From Thermaerobacter sp. PB12/4term (lineage in GTDB: Bacteria > Bacillota > Sulfobacillia > Thermaerobacterales > Thermaerobacteraceae), in the NCBI RefSeq assembly GCF_003403315.2, contig NZ_CP048407.1:434001-498000 (forward strand): 64,000 bases of DNA. Direction: 5' to 3'. Shown in pieces: positions 52,859 to 61,742 of the stretch; the first letter of the stretch is position 1, and each line of letters starts with the position of its first letter. Both the position numbers and the translations under genes were made by a program. Under the pieces are notes generated by a model. It was not told the origin of the DNA, ran no database searches, and worked only from the letters and a program-made list of their open reading frames with translations.

Positions 52859-55096
52859 ATGAACCGCTGGAACCGCCGCCGTTCTTCCTCGTCCGGTGCC
52901 GCCCCTTCCCCGGCCGGTGCCACTCCCGGTTCCGGAGCGGCCCGCTCCGGTCAGGGAACCGGGCTGCCCGGGGTGAGCGACGGCGCCGCGGAGCCCTCTG
53001 GCACCGCCGGTACCGCCGGCACCGGCCGGAAGGAACCGGGAGCCGGTGCCTGGGCCGCCTATCGCCAGCTGCTGCGTCCCTTCCGCACCCAGGCCGTGCT
53101 GGCCGTCGCCCTCCTTCTGGCCCGGTCCGGGCTCGATCTAGGCATCCCCCAGATCTTCCGCTGGCTTCTCGACGTGGCCATCCCCGCCGGCGACCTGCGG
53201 CGCCTTGCCATGGGGGCGCTGGTGGCCCTGGCCCTGGTGGGGACGCGGGCCGCCGTGCACTATGCCGCCGTCTACGTCTCCTTCGACCTGACCCAGCGGG
53301 TGGTGCACGACCTGCGGGTGCGCCTCTACCGCCACATCCTGTCCCTTCCCCTGGCCTTCTTCCACCGGGAGCGGCAGGGGGCCGTGGTCGCCCGCCTGAC
53401 CACCGACATCGGCGCCGTGGAACGGTTCGTCCAGGCGGTGTTCGCCCGGCTGGCCGGCGAGTTCGGCGGCGTGCTGGCGGTGGTGGCGACGGTGGTGGCC
53501 CTGCAGCCGGCCCTGGGGCTGGGGCTGGTCCTTCTGCTGCCCCTGGCGGGAGCCTGGTTCTACCTGCAGACCGTGCGGATCCGCAGCCTCAGCCGGGAGA
53601 TCCAGGCCCAGGCGGGCCGCATCGGGGCCGCGGCCACCGAGGCGGTGGGCGCCATCGCCACGGTCAAGGCGTTTGGCGGTGAAACCCGCGAGGCCGGGCG
53701 GCTGGCGGCGGCCAGCCAGCGTTACCGTGCCCTCAACATGGCGCGGCGCCGGTTTATCGGGCGGATGGAGAGCGGTGCCGACCTGATGGGCAACCTGGGC
53801 CTGCTGCTGCTGTTCTTCGCCGGCGGTTACCTGGCCATCGCGGGCCGGCTGAGCCCCGGCAGCCTGGCGGCCCTGGTCCTTTACGTGCGGATGATGCTGG
53901 CGCCCGTCAGGAGCCTGGTCAACTTCCACCTGATCCTGCAGGAGGGCGTGGCGGCCATGGAGCGGGTCCAGGAGATCCTGCAGTTGCCCGCCGAGGGGGT
54001 ACTGCCTGCCGGCGGCACCCGGGAAGCAGCGGCCAGCGGGGGGCCGGACCGCCCGCTGCCGCCGGCGGCGGGCGGCGTGGTCCGGGAGGGCGCCGACCAG
54101 GATGGCCGGGGGGCCGTAGCCGTACCGGCGATCTCCGGAACCCACCCGTCACGTCCCGCGGGGGGGCCCGCGTTCCCCCAGGGGGCGCCGCGGCCTCCCG
54201 GGGGACCAGGGGCGCCCGGGGGAGGTGGCGGCGCCGGGGCCGGTGGGGCGGAGGCCCGGACATGGCCCGAGGCGGCTGTGCGGCCCGCCCGGCCATCGCC
54301 CGCGGGGGCGGCCCTGGAGCTGGCCGGCGTCTGGTTCCGCTACCGGCCCGGCGACCCGCCGGTGCTGCGGGGCGTGAACCTGCGGGTCGAACCCGGCGAG
54401 CGCATCGCCCTAGTGGGGCCGTCGGGAGCGGGGAAGACAACCCTGCTGCACCTGATCCCCCGATTCTACGACCCCGAGCAGGGGGCCGTCTTGCTGAACG
54501 GCCGGGACGTGCGCCGGTTCGACCTGGCCGAGCTCCGCCGCCAGGTGGCCTGGGTGATGCAGGACCCGGTGCTCTTTTCCGGCACGGTGGCGGACAACAT
54601 CGCCTACGGCTGCCCCGGCGCCAGCCGCGCCGCCATCCAGCGGGCCGCCGAGCTGGCCAACGCGGCCGCCTTCATCGCCGCCCTGCCCCAGGGCTATGAC
54701 ACCCCGGTGGGGGAGCGGGGCGTGCGCCTTTCCGGGGGCCAGCGGCAACGGATCGCCATCGCCCGGGCCCTTTTGCGCCGGCCGCGGCTCCTGCTGCTGG
54801 ATGAGGCGACCTCCTTCCAGGATGCCGAGTCGGAGGAACGGATCCACCAGGCCCTCGACCTGCTGGAGGCCGGAGGCTGCACCAGCATCGTGGTGGCCCA
54901 CCGGCTCTCCACCGCCCTGCGGGCCGACCGCATCGTGGTGCTGGACGGCGGCCGGGTGGTGGAAACCGGTACCCACGCCCAGCTCATCGCCCGGGGCGGC
55001 CTCTACGCCCGCCTGTACCGCACCTTCTTCAGCCCCCGCGGCCCCGGCCAACCGCGGCCGGGCCTTCCGGCCGGAGGGACAGGCACGGGAGACTAG
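52859..55096 (+). CDS. ABC transporter, fused membrane and ATPase domains
   Basis: A 745-residue half-exporter. After ~60 disordered residues come six membrane helices (about 75-370: VLAVALLLARSGLDLGIPQIF; LVALALVGTRAAVHYAAVYV; LAVVATVVALQPALGLGLVLL; LLLFFAGGYLAIAG). A Gly/Pro-rich insertion of about 100 residues (about 380-480) separates them from the ATPase domain: Walker A LVGPSGAGKTTLL, Q-loop VAWVMQDPVLF, signature LSGGQRQRIAIA, Walker B LLLLDEATS, H-loop IVVAHRLS. It should work as a homodimer or with a partner to export a lipid, peptide or drug. The ATG start is by the -10 position; there is no ribosome-binding site. Confidence 0.93.
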   Translation: MNRWNRRRSSSSGAAPSPAGATPGSGAARSGQGTGLPGVSDGAAEPSGTAGTAGTGRKEPGAGAWAAYRQLLRPFRTQAVLAVALLLARSGLDLGIPQIFRWLLDVAIPAGDLRRLAMGALVALALVGTRAAVHYAAVYVSFDLTQRVVHDLRVRLYRHILSLPLAFFHRERQGAVVARLTTDIGAVERFVQAVFARLAGEFGGVLAVVATVVALQPALGLGLVLLLPLAGAWFYLQTVRIRSLSREIQAQAGRIGAAATEAVGAIATVKAFGGETREAGRLAAASQRYRALNMARRRFIGRMESGADLMGNLGLLLLFFAGGYLAIAGRLSPGSLAALVLYVRMMLAPVRSLVNFHLILQEGVAAMERVQEILQLPAEGVLPAGGTREAAASGGPDRPLPPAAGGVVREGADQDGRGAVAVPAISGTHPSRPAGGPAFPQGAPRPPGGPGAPGGGGGAGAGGAEARTWPEAAVRPARPSPAGAALELAGVWFRYRPGDPPVLRGVNLRVEPGERIALVGPSGAGKTTLLHLIPRFYDPEQGAVLLNGRDVRRFDLAELRRQVAWVMQDPVLFSGTVADNIAYGCPGASRAAIQRAAELANAAAFIAALPQGYDTPVGERGVRLSGGQRQRIAIARALLRRPRLLLLDEATSFQDAESEERIHQALDLLEAGGCTSIVVAHRLSTALRADRIVVLDGGRVVETGTHAQLIARGGLYARLYRTFFSPRGPGQPRPGLPAGGTGTGD

Positions 55097-55638
55097 CCGG
55101 GGATCCGGCGGGCGGCCGGGGCGACGGCCCGGGTTTCCTCCGGGATCCCGGGGCCCCCTCCGCCGGCGGGGCGGGGGATCCGGCGGGCGACCGGGGTGAC
55201 GGCCCCGGTTCTGCCTCGACCAGATCCCGGAGCCGGGGCAGGACCGTGGATTTCCACCCCTCGTCCATCTGCGCCCGGATGGTCTCGTGGGTCCACCCGG
55301 TCTCGGAGGCGACCTTGCCCGCGACCCAGCCGTCATGGGTCAGGGTGACGCGGGTGCTCCCCCTCCTGGGGCTCGAGCTCCAGGGTGACCTCCCAGTCGC
55401 CGCCCCAGCGAAAGGCGAGCCGGTGGGGCGGTTCCACCACCGTGACCCGGCAGGGAACGGGGCCGAAGGGGGTCTGGAGGGTAAAGGGATGGCCGGCTTC
55501 GGCCTTGAGGTCGTTCGGCATCAGCCATGCCGACAAGCCCTCCGCCGTTGCCACGGCCTGCCAGACCCGCTCCACCGGGGCCTGGACGGCGATGGAGTGG
55601 CGGATGGGGGGCAACGGAACCGCTCGGGTCTCGTCCAT
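55029..55638 (-). pseudogene. SRPBCC/AHSA1-like gene with a frameshift
   Basis: ATG 55638 (GAGGAGG upstream) opens an AHSA1-type START domain (IRHSIAVQAPVERVWQAVA, GLSAWLMPNDLKAEAG, RLAFRWGGDWEVTLELEP) that stops at 55333. The missing C-terminal half continues in another frame (RVTLTHDGWVAGKVASETG, then MDEGWKSTVLPRLRDLVEAE) down to 55029. The switch falls at a run of five C (55359-55363, G on the coding strand); removing one G restores a full domain. It could be a real frameshift, a programmed slip or a sequence error. The restored tail contains a 25-residue repeat encoded by a 75-bp DNA repeat and overlaps the ABC gene end. Confidence 0.75.
55099..55218. repeat. Two imperfect direct repeats, period 75 bp
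   Basis: A ~45-bp unit beginning GGGGATCCGGCGGGCG occurs at about 55099-55143 and 55174-55218 with few differences. 75 is a multiple of three, so it gives a 25-residue repeat in the frame-shifted SRPBCC gene. Confidence 0.75.
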
Positions 55639-55819
55639 GGGCTCGACCTCCTCGCTGGGGTGGGCTGCCCTCGGCAGCCCGCACGGCGGGAAGTAGGCCA
55701 CCGGCGCCGGCCTGTCAAGGCAAGCCGGCCTGACAAGGTGAGGTGGCCTGTCAAGGCACGGCGGACTGCCCCAGGGTGGCCCGGCCCGGCAAGGTGATAT
55801 GGTGGACGTGTAGGAGGCG

Positions 55820-56290
55820 ATGGCCTTGGCCCGCTGGACCCTGCGCCTGCGGGTACGCTACGGCGAGACGGACCGCATGGGCCGAGCGTACTACGCGCGC
55901 TACTTCGACTGGTTTACCGACGGGCGCACCGAGCTGATCCGCCGCCTGGGCCTCTCGTACCGCCGCCTGGAGGACGAGGGGGTGTTCCTCCCGGTCCTGG
56001 AGGCGGCCTGCCGCTACCTGCGCCCGGTGGATTACGACGACGAGCTGGAGCTGGACGTGGAGCTGGTGCGCCTGACGCCCACCCGCATGGACTTTGTCTA
56101 CCGGCTGCGGGCGGCCGGCAGCGCCCAGGTGGTCGCCGAAGGCGAGACCCGCCACGCCTTCATCGACACCCGGGGCCGGCCCATCAACCTGCGCAAGGCC
56201 CGGCCCGAGGTCTGGGCCCAGCTGGAGGGCTTGCAGCTCGAGGTGCCGGTGGAAGCCGGCAGGCCGGGCGGGGGGGACGACGGCCGGTGA
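55820..56290 (+). CDS. Hotdog-fold acyl-CoA thioesterase (YbgC/4HBT-like)
   Basis: A 156-residue hotdog protein: LRVRYGETDRMGRAYYARYFDW carries the catalytic Asp of the 4HBT family (xDxMGxxYYxxY), followed by FTDGRTELIRRLGLSYRRLE and FVYRLRAAGSAQVVAEGETRHAFID. It hydrolyses an acyl-CoA thioester; the acyl chain cannot be told. ATG 55820 follows TAGGAGGCG. Its stop overlaps the next gene's GTG as GTGA, so they are co-translated. Confidence 0.9.
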   Translation: MALARWTLRLRVRYGETDRMGRAYYARYFDWFTDGRTELIRRLGLSYRRLEDEGVFLPVLEAACRYLRPVDYDDELELDVELVRLTPTRMDFVYRLRAAGSAQVVAEGETRHAFIDTRGRPINLRKARPEVWAQLEGLQLEVPVEAGRPGGGDDGR

Positions 56291-56685
56291 GCAGCCGGCA
56301 GCGCCTGGCCCAGGCATTGGAACGGGTGGCTGCGGCGGACCCGGCCCTGGCCGGGATCGCCGGTCGCCTGGGCCCCCTGCTGGACCTGCTGGATGCCGTC
56401 GACGCGGGGGCCACCCTGGACGTCTGGATCGAGTTCGGGGGCGGGCACGCGGTGATTGCCGACGTGGCCTCGGAGGCCCGGGAGCTGGTCTGGGATGCGG
56501 CCGGGCCGGGTCTGGGCTTCGAGGGGGCGGCCGGGGAGCTGGTGCTCCTGCTCCACCACATCCAGCAGGTGCGGCGGGAGCACGCCACCGGAGGGGTGCG
56601 GGTGCTGCTGGCCACCGGGGAGGCGCTTTGGTTCCGGGCCGTGCGGCCGGGCCACAGCGGGCTGTCCCGGCCGTTGCAGGCCTGA
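56287..56685 (+). CDS. Hypothetical protein coupled to the thioesterase
   Basis: A 132-residue protein that I do not recognise. It is ordered along most of its length: helix (LAQALERVAAADPALAGI), LDVWIEFGGGHAVIADVAS, then LVLLLHHIQQVRREHATGG and VRVLLATGEALWFRAV, so an alpha/beta fold is likely. GTG 56287 overlaps the thioesterase stop by 4 bp. About 80 nt downstream fba starts, so it could be the last gene of a two-gene unit. Confidence 0.7.
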   Translation: MSSRQRLAQALERVAAADPALAGIAGRLGPLLDLLDAVDAGATLDVWIEFGGGHAVIADVASEARELVWDAAGPGLGFEGAAGELVLLLHHIQQVRREHATGGVRVLLATGEALWFRAVRPGHSGLSRPLQA

Positions 56686-56763
56686 GGACCGCTTTCCCCG
56701 GACGGAAGTTTCTTGCTATCGTGGGAGCGGTGTGGACTACCCTCGCGCGAGGTGATTCCCGAC

Positions 56764-57621
56764 ATGCCGCTGGTCACCGGCATCGAGCTCCTGGAAGACG
56801 CCCGCAAGCGGGACTACGCCGTGGGCGCCTTCAACGTCAACAACATGGAGATCATCCAGGCCATCATTGCCGCCGCCGAGGAGGAGCGCTCGCCTGTGAT
56901 CCTCCAGGCCAGCCAGGGTGCCATCAAGTACGCGGGCATCCGCTACATCCGCGCCCTGGTGATGGCGGCGGCGGAAGAGGCCCGGGTGCCCATCTGCCTG
57001 CACCTGGACCACGGCCCCAGCTTCGAGCAGGTGATGGAGTGCCTGCGCTACGGATTCACCTCGGTGATGTTCGACGGATCCCACCTGCCCTATGAGGAGA
57101 ACGTGCGCCTGACGGCCAAGGCCGTGGAGGCCGCCCACGCCGTGGGCGTCTCCGTGGAGGGCGAGCTGGGCAAGATCGGCGGGGTAGAGGAAGAGATCCG
57201 CGTCGAGGACTGGGACGTGGTGCTGACCGATCCCGAGGTGGTGCCCGATTTCGTCCAGCGCACCGGGGTCGACTACCTGGCGGTGGCCATCGGCACCAAG
57301 CACGGCTTCTACAAGGGCGAACCCAAGCTGGACTTTGACCGCCTGGCCCGGATCCACCAGCTGATGCCGGACCTCCCGCTGGTGCTCCACGGCGGCAGCG
57401 GCATCCCGGAGGAGCACATCCGCCGGGCCATCCCCCTGGGGGTCCGGAAGATCAACATCGACACCGAACTGCGGGCCGCCTTCGTCGGGCGGGCCCGCGA
57501 GATCATGGCGGAAAAGCCGCAGGAGATCGACCCACGCAAGATCCTCGGCCCCGCCCGGGAGGCCATGAAGGAAAAGGTCAAGGAGAAGATGCGCCTCTTC
57601 GGCTCCTCGGGTAAGGCGTGA
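56764..57621 (+). CDS. fba: Class II fructose-1,6-bisphosphate aldolase
   Basis: A 285-residue zinc aldolase of glycolysis and gluconeogenesis. Hallmarks: GAFNVNNMEIIQAIIAAAEE, PICLHLDHGPSFEQV (zinc His and catalytic Asp), GFTSVMFDGSHLPYEENV, VEGELGKIGGVEEE, AIGTKHGFYKG (zinc His), LVLHGGSGIPEEHI (His) and KINIDTELRAAF (phosphate binding). ATG 56764 was chosen with GAGGTGAT upstream. GlpX, the reverse-reaction phosphatase, follows 246 bp later behind a terminator. Confidence 0.96.
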   Translation: MPLVTGIELLEDARKRDYAVGAFNVNNMEIIQAIIAAAEEERSPVILQASQGAIKYAGIRYIRALVMAAAEEARVPICLHLDHGPSFEQVMECLRYGFTSVMFDGSHLPYEENVRLTAKAVEAAHAVGVSVEGELGKIGGVEEEIRVEDWDVVLTDPEVVPDFVQRTGVDYLAVAIGTKHGFYKGEPKLDFDRLARIHQLMPDLPLVLHGGSGIPEEHIRRAIPLGVRKINIDTELRAAFVGRAREIMAEKPQEIDPRKILGPAREAMKEKVKEKMRLFGSSGKA

Positions 57622-57658
57622 GCGGGCATGGGCGGGCGGGGGTGCCGGGCGACGTCGC

Positions 57659-57690
57659 GGGGGCCGGTTCGTCCGGAAGAACCGGCCCCC
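57659..57690 (+). terminator. Terminator after fba carrying the dispersed 11-mer
   Basis: A 12-bp stem, GGGGGCCGGTTC (57659-57670) with GAACCGGCCCCC (57679-57690), loop GTCCGGAA. The left arm and loop contain an exact CCGGTTCGTCC (57664-57674). Confidence 0.85.
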
Positions 57691-57867
57691 GCTTGCATGC
57701 GAGGCACCGCAGGCGGCGAGCCGGGGACGGCAAGGGCGGGCCCGCCCGGCTGGAGCCGGATCAGGGGCCGGATCCCTACCTGGCCCATCAGCCCGCCGGC
57801 CGGGCGGCGGGCGAGTCCGGTACCGGGCCGGCACCATGACCGGAGCTGGAGAGTGGAGGAATCGGGG

Positions 57868-58854
57868 ATGGAACGCGAACTAACGCTCGAGCTGGTGCGG
57901 GTGACGGAGGCCGCGGCGCTGGCCGCCGCCCGCTGGATGGGCCGCGGTGACAAGGAGGCCGCCGACGGCGCCGCCGTCGACGCCATGCGGGCCGTGTTCG
58001 ACACCGTGGACATCCGCGGGACGGTGGTCATCGGCGAGGGGGAGATGGACGAGGCACCGATGCTGTACATCGGCGAGCAGGTGGGGAGCGGCCAGGGCCC
58101 GGAGGTCGACGTGGCCGTCGACCCCCTGGAAGGCACCAACCTGGTGGCCAAGGGGCTGCCCGGGGCCATCGCGGTCCTGGCCGTGGCGCCGCGGGGCTGC
58201 CTGCTCCACGCCCCCGACATGTACATGGAGAAGATCGCCGTCGGCCCGGCGGCGGCCGGCGCCATCGACATCGAGCGGCCCATCGAGGAGAATCTGGAGG
58301 CCGTGGCCCGGGCCCTGGGCAAGCGGGTGCAGGACGTGACGGTGATCCTGCTCGACCGGCCGCGCCACGCCGACCTGGTGGCCCGCATCCGGCGGGCGGG
58401 CGCCCGCATCCGCATGATCTCCGACGGCGACGTGTCGGCCGCCATCGCCACCGCCCTGGAGGGAACCGGCATCGACCTCATGGTCGGCATCGGCGGCGCC
58501 CCCGAGGGGGTGCTGGCGGCGGCCGCCCTGTACTGCCTCGGCGGCGAGCTGCAGGGGCGCCTCTGGCCCGAAGACGAGGAGGACCGCGAGCGCATGCGGG
58601 CCATGGGGATCGACGAGGCCCGAGTGCTGCGCATCGAGGACCTGGTCCGAGGCGAAGACGTGATCTTCGCCGCCACGGGCATCACCAGCGGCGAGATGCT
58701 GCGGGGGGTCCAGTTCACCAGCCGCGGCGTGTACACCCACTCGGTGGCCATGCGTTACCGGACCGGGACGGTGCGCTTCGTCGAGGCGTGGCACCGGCTC
58801 GAGCGCAAGCCCGTCATCGGGCCCATGGTGAGCGGGAGCGGGGCGGACACCTGA
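57868..58854 (+). CDS. glpX: Class II fructose-1,6-bisphosphatase
   Basis: A 328-residue GlpX-type phosphatase of gluconeogenesis. Metal and substrate motifs are clear: [49 protein letters not shown] and [17 protein letters not shown], with the late block [22 protein letters not shown] 57868 follows TGGAGGA by 7 nt. With fba it forms the hexose-bisphosphate step of gluconeogenesis, although a terminator separates them. Confidence 0.95.
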   Translation: MERELTLELVRVTEAAALAAARWMGRGDKEAADGAAVDAMRAVFDTVDIRGTVVIGEGEMDEAPMLYIGEQVGSGQGPEVDVAVDPLEGTNLVAKGLPGAIAVLAVAPRGCLLHAPDMYMEKIAVGPAAAGAIDIERPIEENLEAVARALGKRVQDVTVILLDRPRHADLVARIRRAGARIRMISDGDVSAAIATALEGTGIDLMVGIGGAPEGVLAAAALYCLGGELQGRLWPEDEEDRERMRAMGIDEARVLRIEDLVRGEDVIFAATGITSGEMLRGVQFTSRGVYTHSVAMRYRTGTVRFVEAWHRLERKPVIGPMVSGSGADT

Positions 58855-59095
58855 CCGCGGGCGCCGGGGATGGGGTGTGCGCCGGCGGGCCGAGGCGGCG
58901 GGTCGAGCCAGCGGGTCCAGCCGGCGGGGCCGGTCCCAGCGGCGCAATCCGGTGCCGGGTCCAGACTTATCGCTGGGGTGCGACGACGCGGCGCTGCCCG
59001 CCGGGGCGCCGAGCACCCGCCATCACGCGTTCCGCAAGGATCCATATTCCGCTCTGGCTGGAGAAGCGGCCACGGGCATAGGCGAGGTGGTTCGG

Positions 59096-59659
59096 ATGGC
59101 AAATGTTGAACGGGACGAACCGGCTGCTGCGGGCCGGGACGAACGGGTGGCTGAGGAGGCGGCCCTTGAGGCCCGGCGGGCCCGTACGTTGGCCTGGCTG
59201 CGGGAGCAGGCAGACCGAGGGCGTGGCTTCCGGGACCTGGCGCAGGCCCTGTGCACCCACCTGTACCGGGAGTACCCTCACTACTCGTGGGTGGGCGTCT
59301 ACATGATCGAGGACGACCGGCTGAGGCTCTGGGCCTGGGACGGTCCCCAGCCCACCCAGCACGTGGAGATCCCCCTGAACGCGGGTCTCTGCGGCTGGGC
59401 CGCCTCGACGGGCCAGCTGGCCAACGTGCCCGACGTGCGCCAGGACCCGCGGTACCTGCAGTGCTTTCTGTCCTGCCAGTCGGAGATCGTCGTGCCCATC
59501 GCCCGGGACGGGAAGGTCTACGGGGAGATCGACATCGACAGCGACCGGCTGGCCGCCTTCGGCGTGGGCGACGAGCGCTTCCTGCAGGAGGTCTGTGCGA
59601 TCCTGGCGGAACGGGCGGCTGCGGACGCGGAGGTGGAGGCCGGGAGGACAGAAACGTAA
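59096..59659 (+). CDS. GAF-domain protein, free-methionine-sulfoxide-reductase-like
   Basis: A 187-residue protein with a single GAF domain (about 40-180). LRLWAWDGPQPTQHVEIPLNAGLCGWAAS and LQCFLSCQSEIVVPI resemble the Cys-containing blocks of free methionine-R-sulfoxide reductase (GVCG and the Cys before SEIV), and GEIDIDSDRLAAFG is the usual end. It may repair free methionine sulfoxide, or bind a small ligand. The N terminus (NVERDEPAAAGRDERVAEE) is disordered and encodes one exact 11-mer and one near copy. ATG 59096 follows GCGAGGTGG. It ends 5 bp from the convergent response regulator. Confidence 0.8.
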   Translation: MANVERDEPAAAGRDERVAEEAALEARRARTLAWLREQADRGRGFRDLAQALCTHLYREYPHYSWVGVYMIEDDRLRLWAWDGPQPTQHVEIPLNAGLCGWAASTGQLANVPDVRQDPRYLQCFLSCQSEIVVPIARDGKVYGEIDIDSDRLAAFGVGDERFLQEVCAILAERAAADAEVEAGRTET

Positions 59660-59664
59660 TGTCC

Positions 59665-60543
59665 TCACCGGAAACGGACGGTCCGCCGGGGTTCGGGGTG
59701 GGTATCCCATCCCGGCGCATCTGGTCGTTCGCTCCATGCAATTCGGGGTCCCGGCTCTGTTGCGGTGCGGATGACCAGATGCTCGGCGAGGCGGCGTGTC
59801 AGGTCGGCGCGGTTCCGAGCACCGGTCTTGGCCAGGATACGTTTGACGTGGTTGTGGACCGTGTGTTCTGAGAGCACCAACTGCTGAGCGATCTCGCGGT
59901 TGGTGAGACCACGCGCGACGAGGGCCGCGACCTGCCACTCCCGGCCCGTCAGGGCGCCCCTCGCCCAAGATCCACCGTGCCGGGACGGGGTTGCGGCATG
60001 CACCGTCACATCGGTTGCCGGAGAACCCCGGTTTGGATCGGCAGGCTCGGCGGCCATGGCGACGGTAGCGTTCCGCCGTAGGGCGGCGTTCTGCTGTGTC
60101 GTGGACGAGGCCTCGAGCGGGCGATCGTCACGCCCCACGGCGTGCAGAAGGGTGTGGGCGGTTTGGGCGGAGATCGGAACCCGATCGGTGGCCAGTTCTT
60201 GGAGAGACGCAAGCAGCGCCTCGGGGGCCAGGCCCTTGACCAGATACCCCTGGGCTCCGCTGCGGATGGCCTCCCAGAACTCCTCCGGGCGGCGGTGCAC
60301 GGTGAGGATGATAACCCGCACCTCCGGATGACGGCGGCGGATCCACCGGGTGGCCAGGAGGCCGTCACACCGGGGCATGGCGAGGTCCATCAGCACCAGG
60401 TCGGGTTGTAGCAGGTTGACCGCGCGGATCGCTTCATAGCCGTCGGCTGCCTCACCGACTACGGTCCAGCCTGGCAGGCGTCCCAAGAGGCGGCGCAACG
60501 CAGCCCGGGTCATGGGGTGGTCGTCAGCGATCAAAATTCGCAC
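59665..60543 (-). CDS. NarL/LuxR-family response regulator
   Basis: A 292-residue two-domain regulator. The receiver domain (about 1-125) has the acidic pair D7-D8 (ILIADDHP), phosphorylation site D53 (LVLMDLAMP) and the switch residues in VIILTVH and GYLVKG. After a long linker, the LuxR helix-turn-helix (about 212-272: LTGREWQVAALVARGLTNREIA, LSEHTVHNHVKRIL) binds DNA. GTG 60543 follows GGGAGGG by 7 nt. It overlaps the sensor kinase gene by 20 bp. Its likely operator is the palindrome at 61635-61654, between its operon and DUF4198/copC. Confidence 0.93.
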   Translation of the reverse strand: MRILIADDHPMTRAALRRLLGRLPGWTVVGEAADGYEAIRAVNLLQPDLVLMDLAMPRCDGLLATRWIRRRHPEVRVIILTVHRRPEEFWEAIRSGAQGYLVKGLAPEALLASLQELATDRVPISAQTAHTLLHAVGRDDRPLEASSTTQQNAALRRNATVAMAAEPADPNRGSPATDVTVHAATPSRHGGSWARGALTGREWQVAALVARGLTNREIAQQLVLSEHTVHNHVKRILAKTGARNRADLTRRLAEHLVIRTATEPGPRIAWSERPDAPGWDTHPEPRRTVRFR

Positions 60544-61552
60544 CGTACAGCCCTCCCCGGTACGGGTTGGCAGGGATCCGCAGTTCGATCTGCGTTCCGC
60601 GACCGGGACGCGAACGCACTTCAAGGTGGCCTCCTACACGCTCCGCCCGCTCCTGCATCAAGGATAGGCCTAGCCCGCCGGTGTCCCGTCCCGGGTCGAA
60701 CCCGCGCCCTGAGTCGGCGATTGTCAAGCACCAGAACCGCTCCCGGGAACCGGGACCAGGGCGGCGAAGACTGGCCTCGACCCGAGCCTGCCGCGTGTCC
60801 GCGTGTTTGGCCACGTTGCGCAGTGCCTCGGCGACGATGGCCAGCGCGTCGCTGGCGGCGTGGGGTGGCGGTGTGGGCAAGCCGTCACCGCGCCCATTTT
60901 GCCCCGCCACCTGCACGTCGAGATCGAGTTCGTTCGCAATGCGGCGTAAGGCGTCCCAAAATGAGGGGACGCCCGTTGCGGCGGTGCCTTCGTGCAACCC
61001 GTGCAGTGCATGGCGCACGGCGCCATACGCCGCATCGACCTCAGACCGGACGGCCCCCAGGCGCCGGCGCAGTGCCTCGAGATCGGGTACGATGTCCTTC
61101 GCCCTTCCATTGAAGCCTTTCGATGCCCCGGAGACCATCGGGCCGCCGGAGGAGGTGGGGCGGACCGGTTCCATCTGGCTGCGACCCGATTCCTCCCGTA
61201 GAGGCACCGATCCGAGGGCGCGGACGAGTTCGTCCAGCTCGACACCGATCCAGAACAGGCGCTGGGCCACGTCGTCGTGAAGGGCGGCCACCAGGCGATC
61301 GCGCTCATGGCGCCGCGCGGCCTCTGCTTCGACCTGCCGTAACCGATGGTATAGGGCGTCAGCCTTGGCGGCCACGGCCCAACTGCACACACTCGCGGCC
61401 AAGCCGGTCGCCAAGGCTCCCAGGAGGTTCCCCGCGTGGGCGTGCGGCACGGGCTCGAACCAGCTGTGTCGCACGGTCTCGAACAAGGCCGTGGCCACGG
61501 CCGGTACCCCCGCCAGGATCCAGCGCCAGTGCCGCGGGTTCATCCAACCCAT
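60524..61552 (-). CDS. NarL-type sensor histidine kinase
   Basis: A 342-residue kinase. The N terminus has two membrane segments (WILAGVPAVATALFETV; LGALATGLAASVCSWAVA, to residue 62). The HisKA_3 dimerisation block follows with the phospho-accepting His 92 (LVAALHDDVAQRLFWIG). After a variable insert comes the HATPase domain: ALAIVAEALRNVAKHADT (N box), IADSGRGFDPG and GLGLSLMQERAERVGG (G boxes). With no large outer domain, it may sense a signal within the membrane. ATG 61552 follows GAGGTG; ATG 61543 is possible. Confidence 0.92.
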   Translation of the reverse strand: MGWMNPRHWRWILAGVPAVATALFETVRHSWFEPVPHAHAGNLLGALATGLAASVCSWAVAAKADALYHRLRQVEAEAARRHERDRLVAALHDDVAQRLFWIGVELDELVRALGSVPLREESGRSQMEPVRPTSSGGPMVSGASKGFNGRAKDIVPDLEALRRRLGAVRSEVDAAYGAVRHALHGLHEGTAATGVPSFWDALRRIANELDLDVQVAGQNGRGDGLPTPPPHAASDALAIVAEALRNVAKHADTRQARVEASLRRPGPGSRERFWCLTIADSGRGFDPGRDTGGLGLSLMQERAERVGGHLEVRSRPGRGTQIELRIPANPYRGGLYGANFDR

Positions 61553-61603
61553 TCGCCTCACCTCATGGAGGGAGGGGCGCGTCCTCCTCCCGGCTCGCCT
61601 TCC

Positions 61604-61631
61604 AGTTTACCGCCCAATCCCCGGTAACCAA
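61604..61631 (-). promoter_or_regulatory. Promoter of the kinase-regulator operon
   Basis: On the minus strand TTGGTT (61631-61626), 16-nt spacer, TAAACT (61609-61604), about 50 nt before the kinase start. Confidence 0.6.
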
Positions 61632-61634
61632 GAA

Positions 61635-61654
61635 AATGACCCGTTTGGGTCATT
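61635..61654. promoter_or_regulatory. Operator-like palindrome between divergent operons
   Basis: AATGACCC-GTTT-GGGTCATT is a perfect 8-bp inverted repeat, ending 4 bp upstream of the kinase -35 and about 90 bp before DUF4198. It is a good candidate for the response regulator. Confidence 0.65.
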
Positions 61655-61699
61655 GCCGCGGCGGCGTGAGCGGGCTCGAATGGGAAGGGGGTGCGCGTG

Positions 61700-61727
61700 A
61701 AGACGGTCGTCCGCTAAGACGGTCGTC
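61700..61727 (+). repeat. Direct repeat AAGACGGTCGTC, period 16 bp
   Basis: Exact 12-bp copies at 61700-61711 and 61716-61727, the second ending 1 bp before the AAGGAGG site of the DUF4198 gene. Confidence 0.75.
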
Positions 61728-61742
61728 AAGGAGGATCCCACC

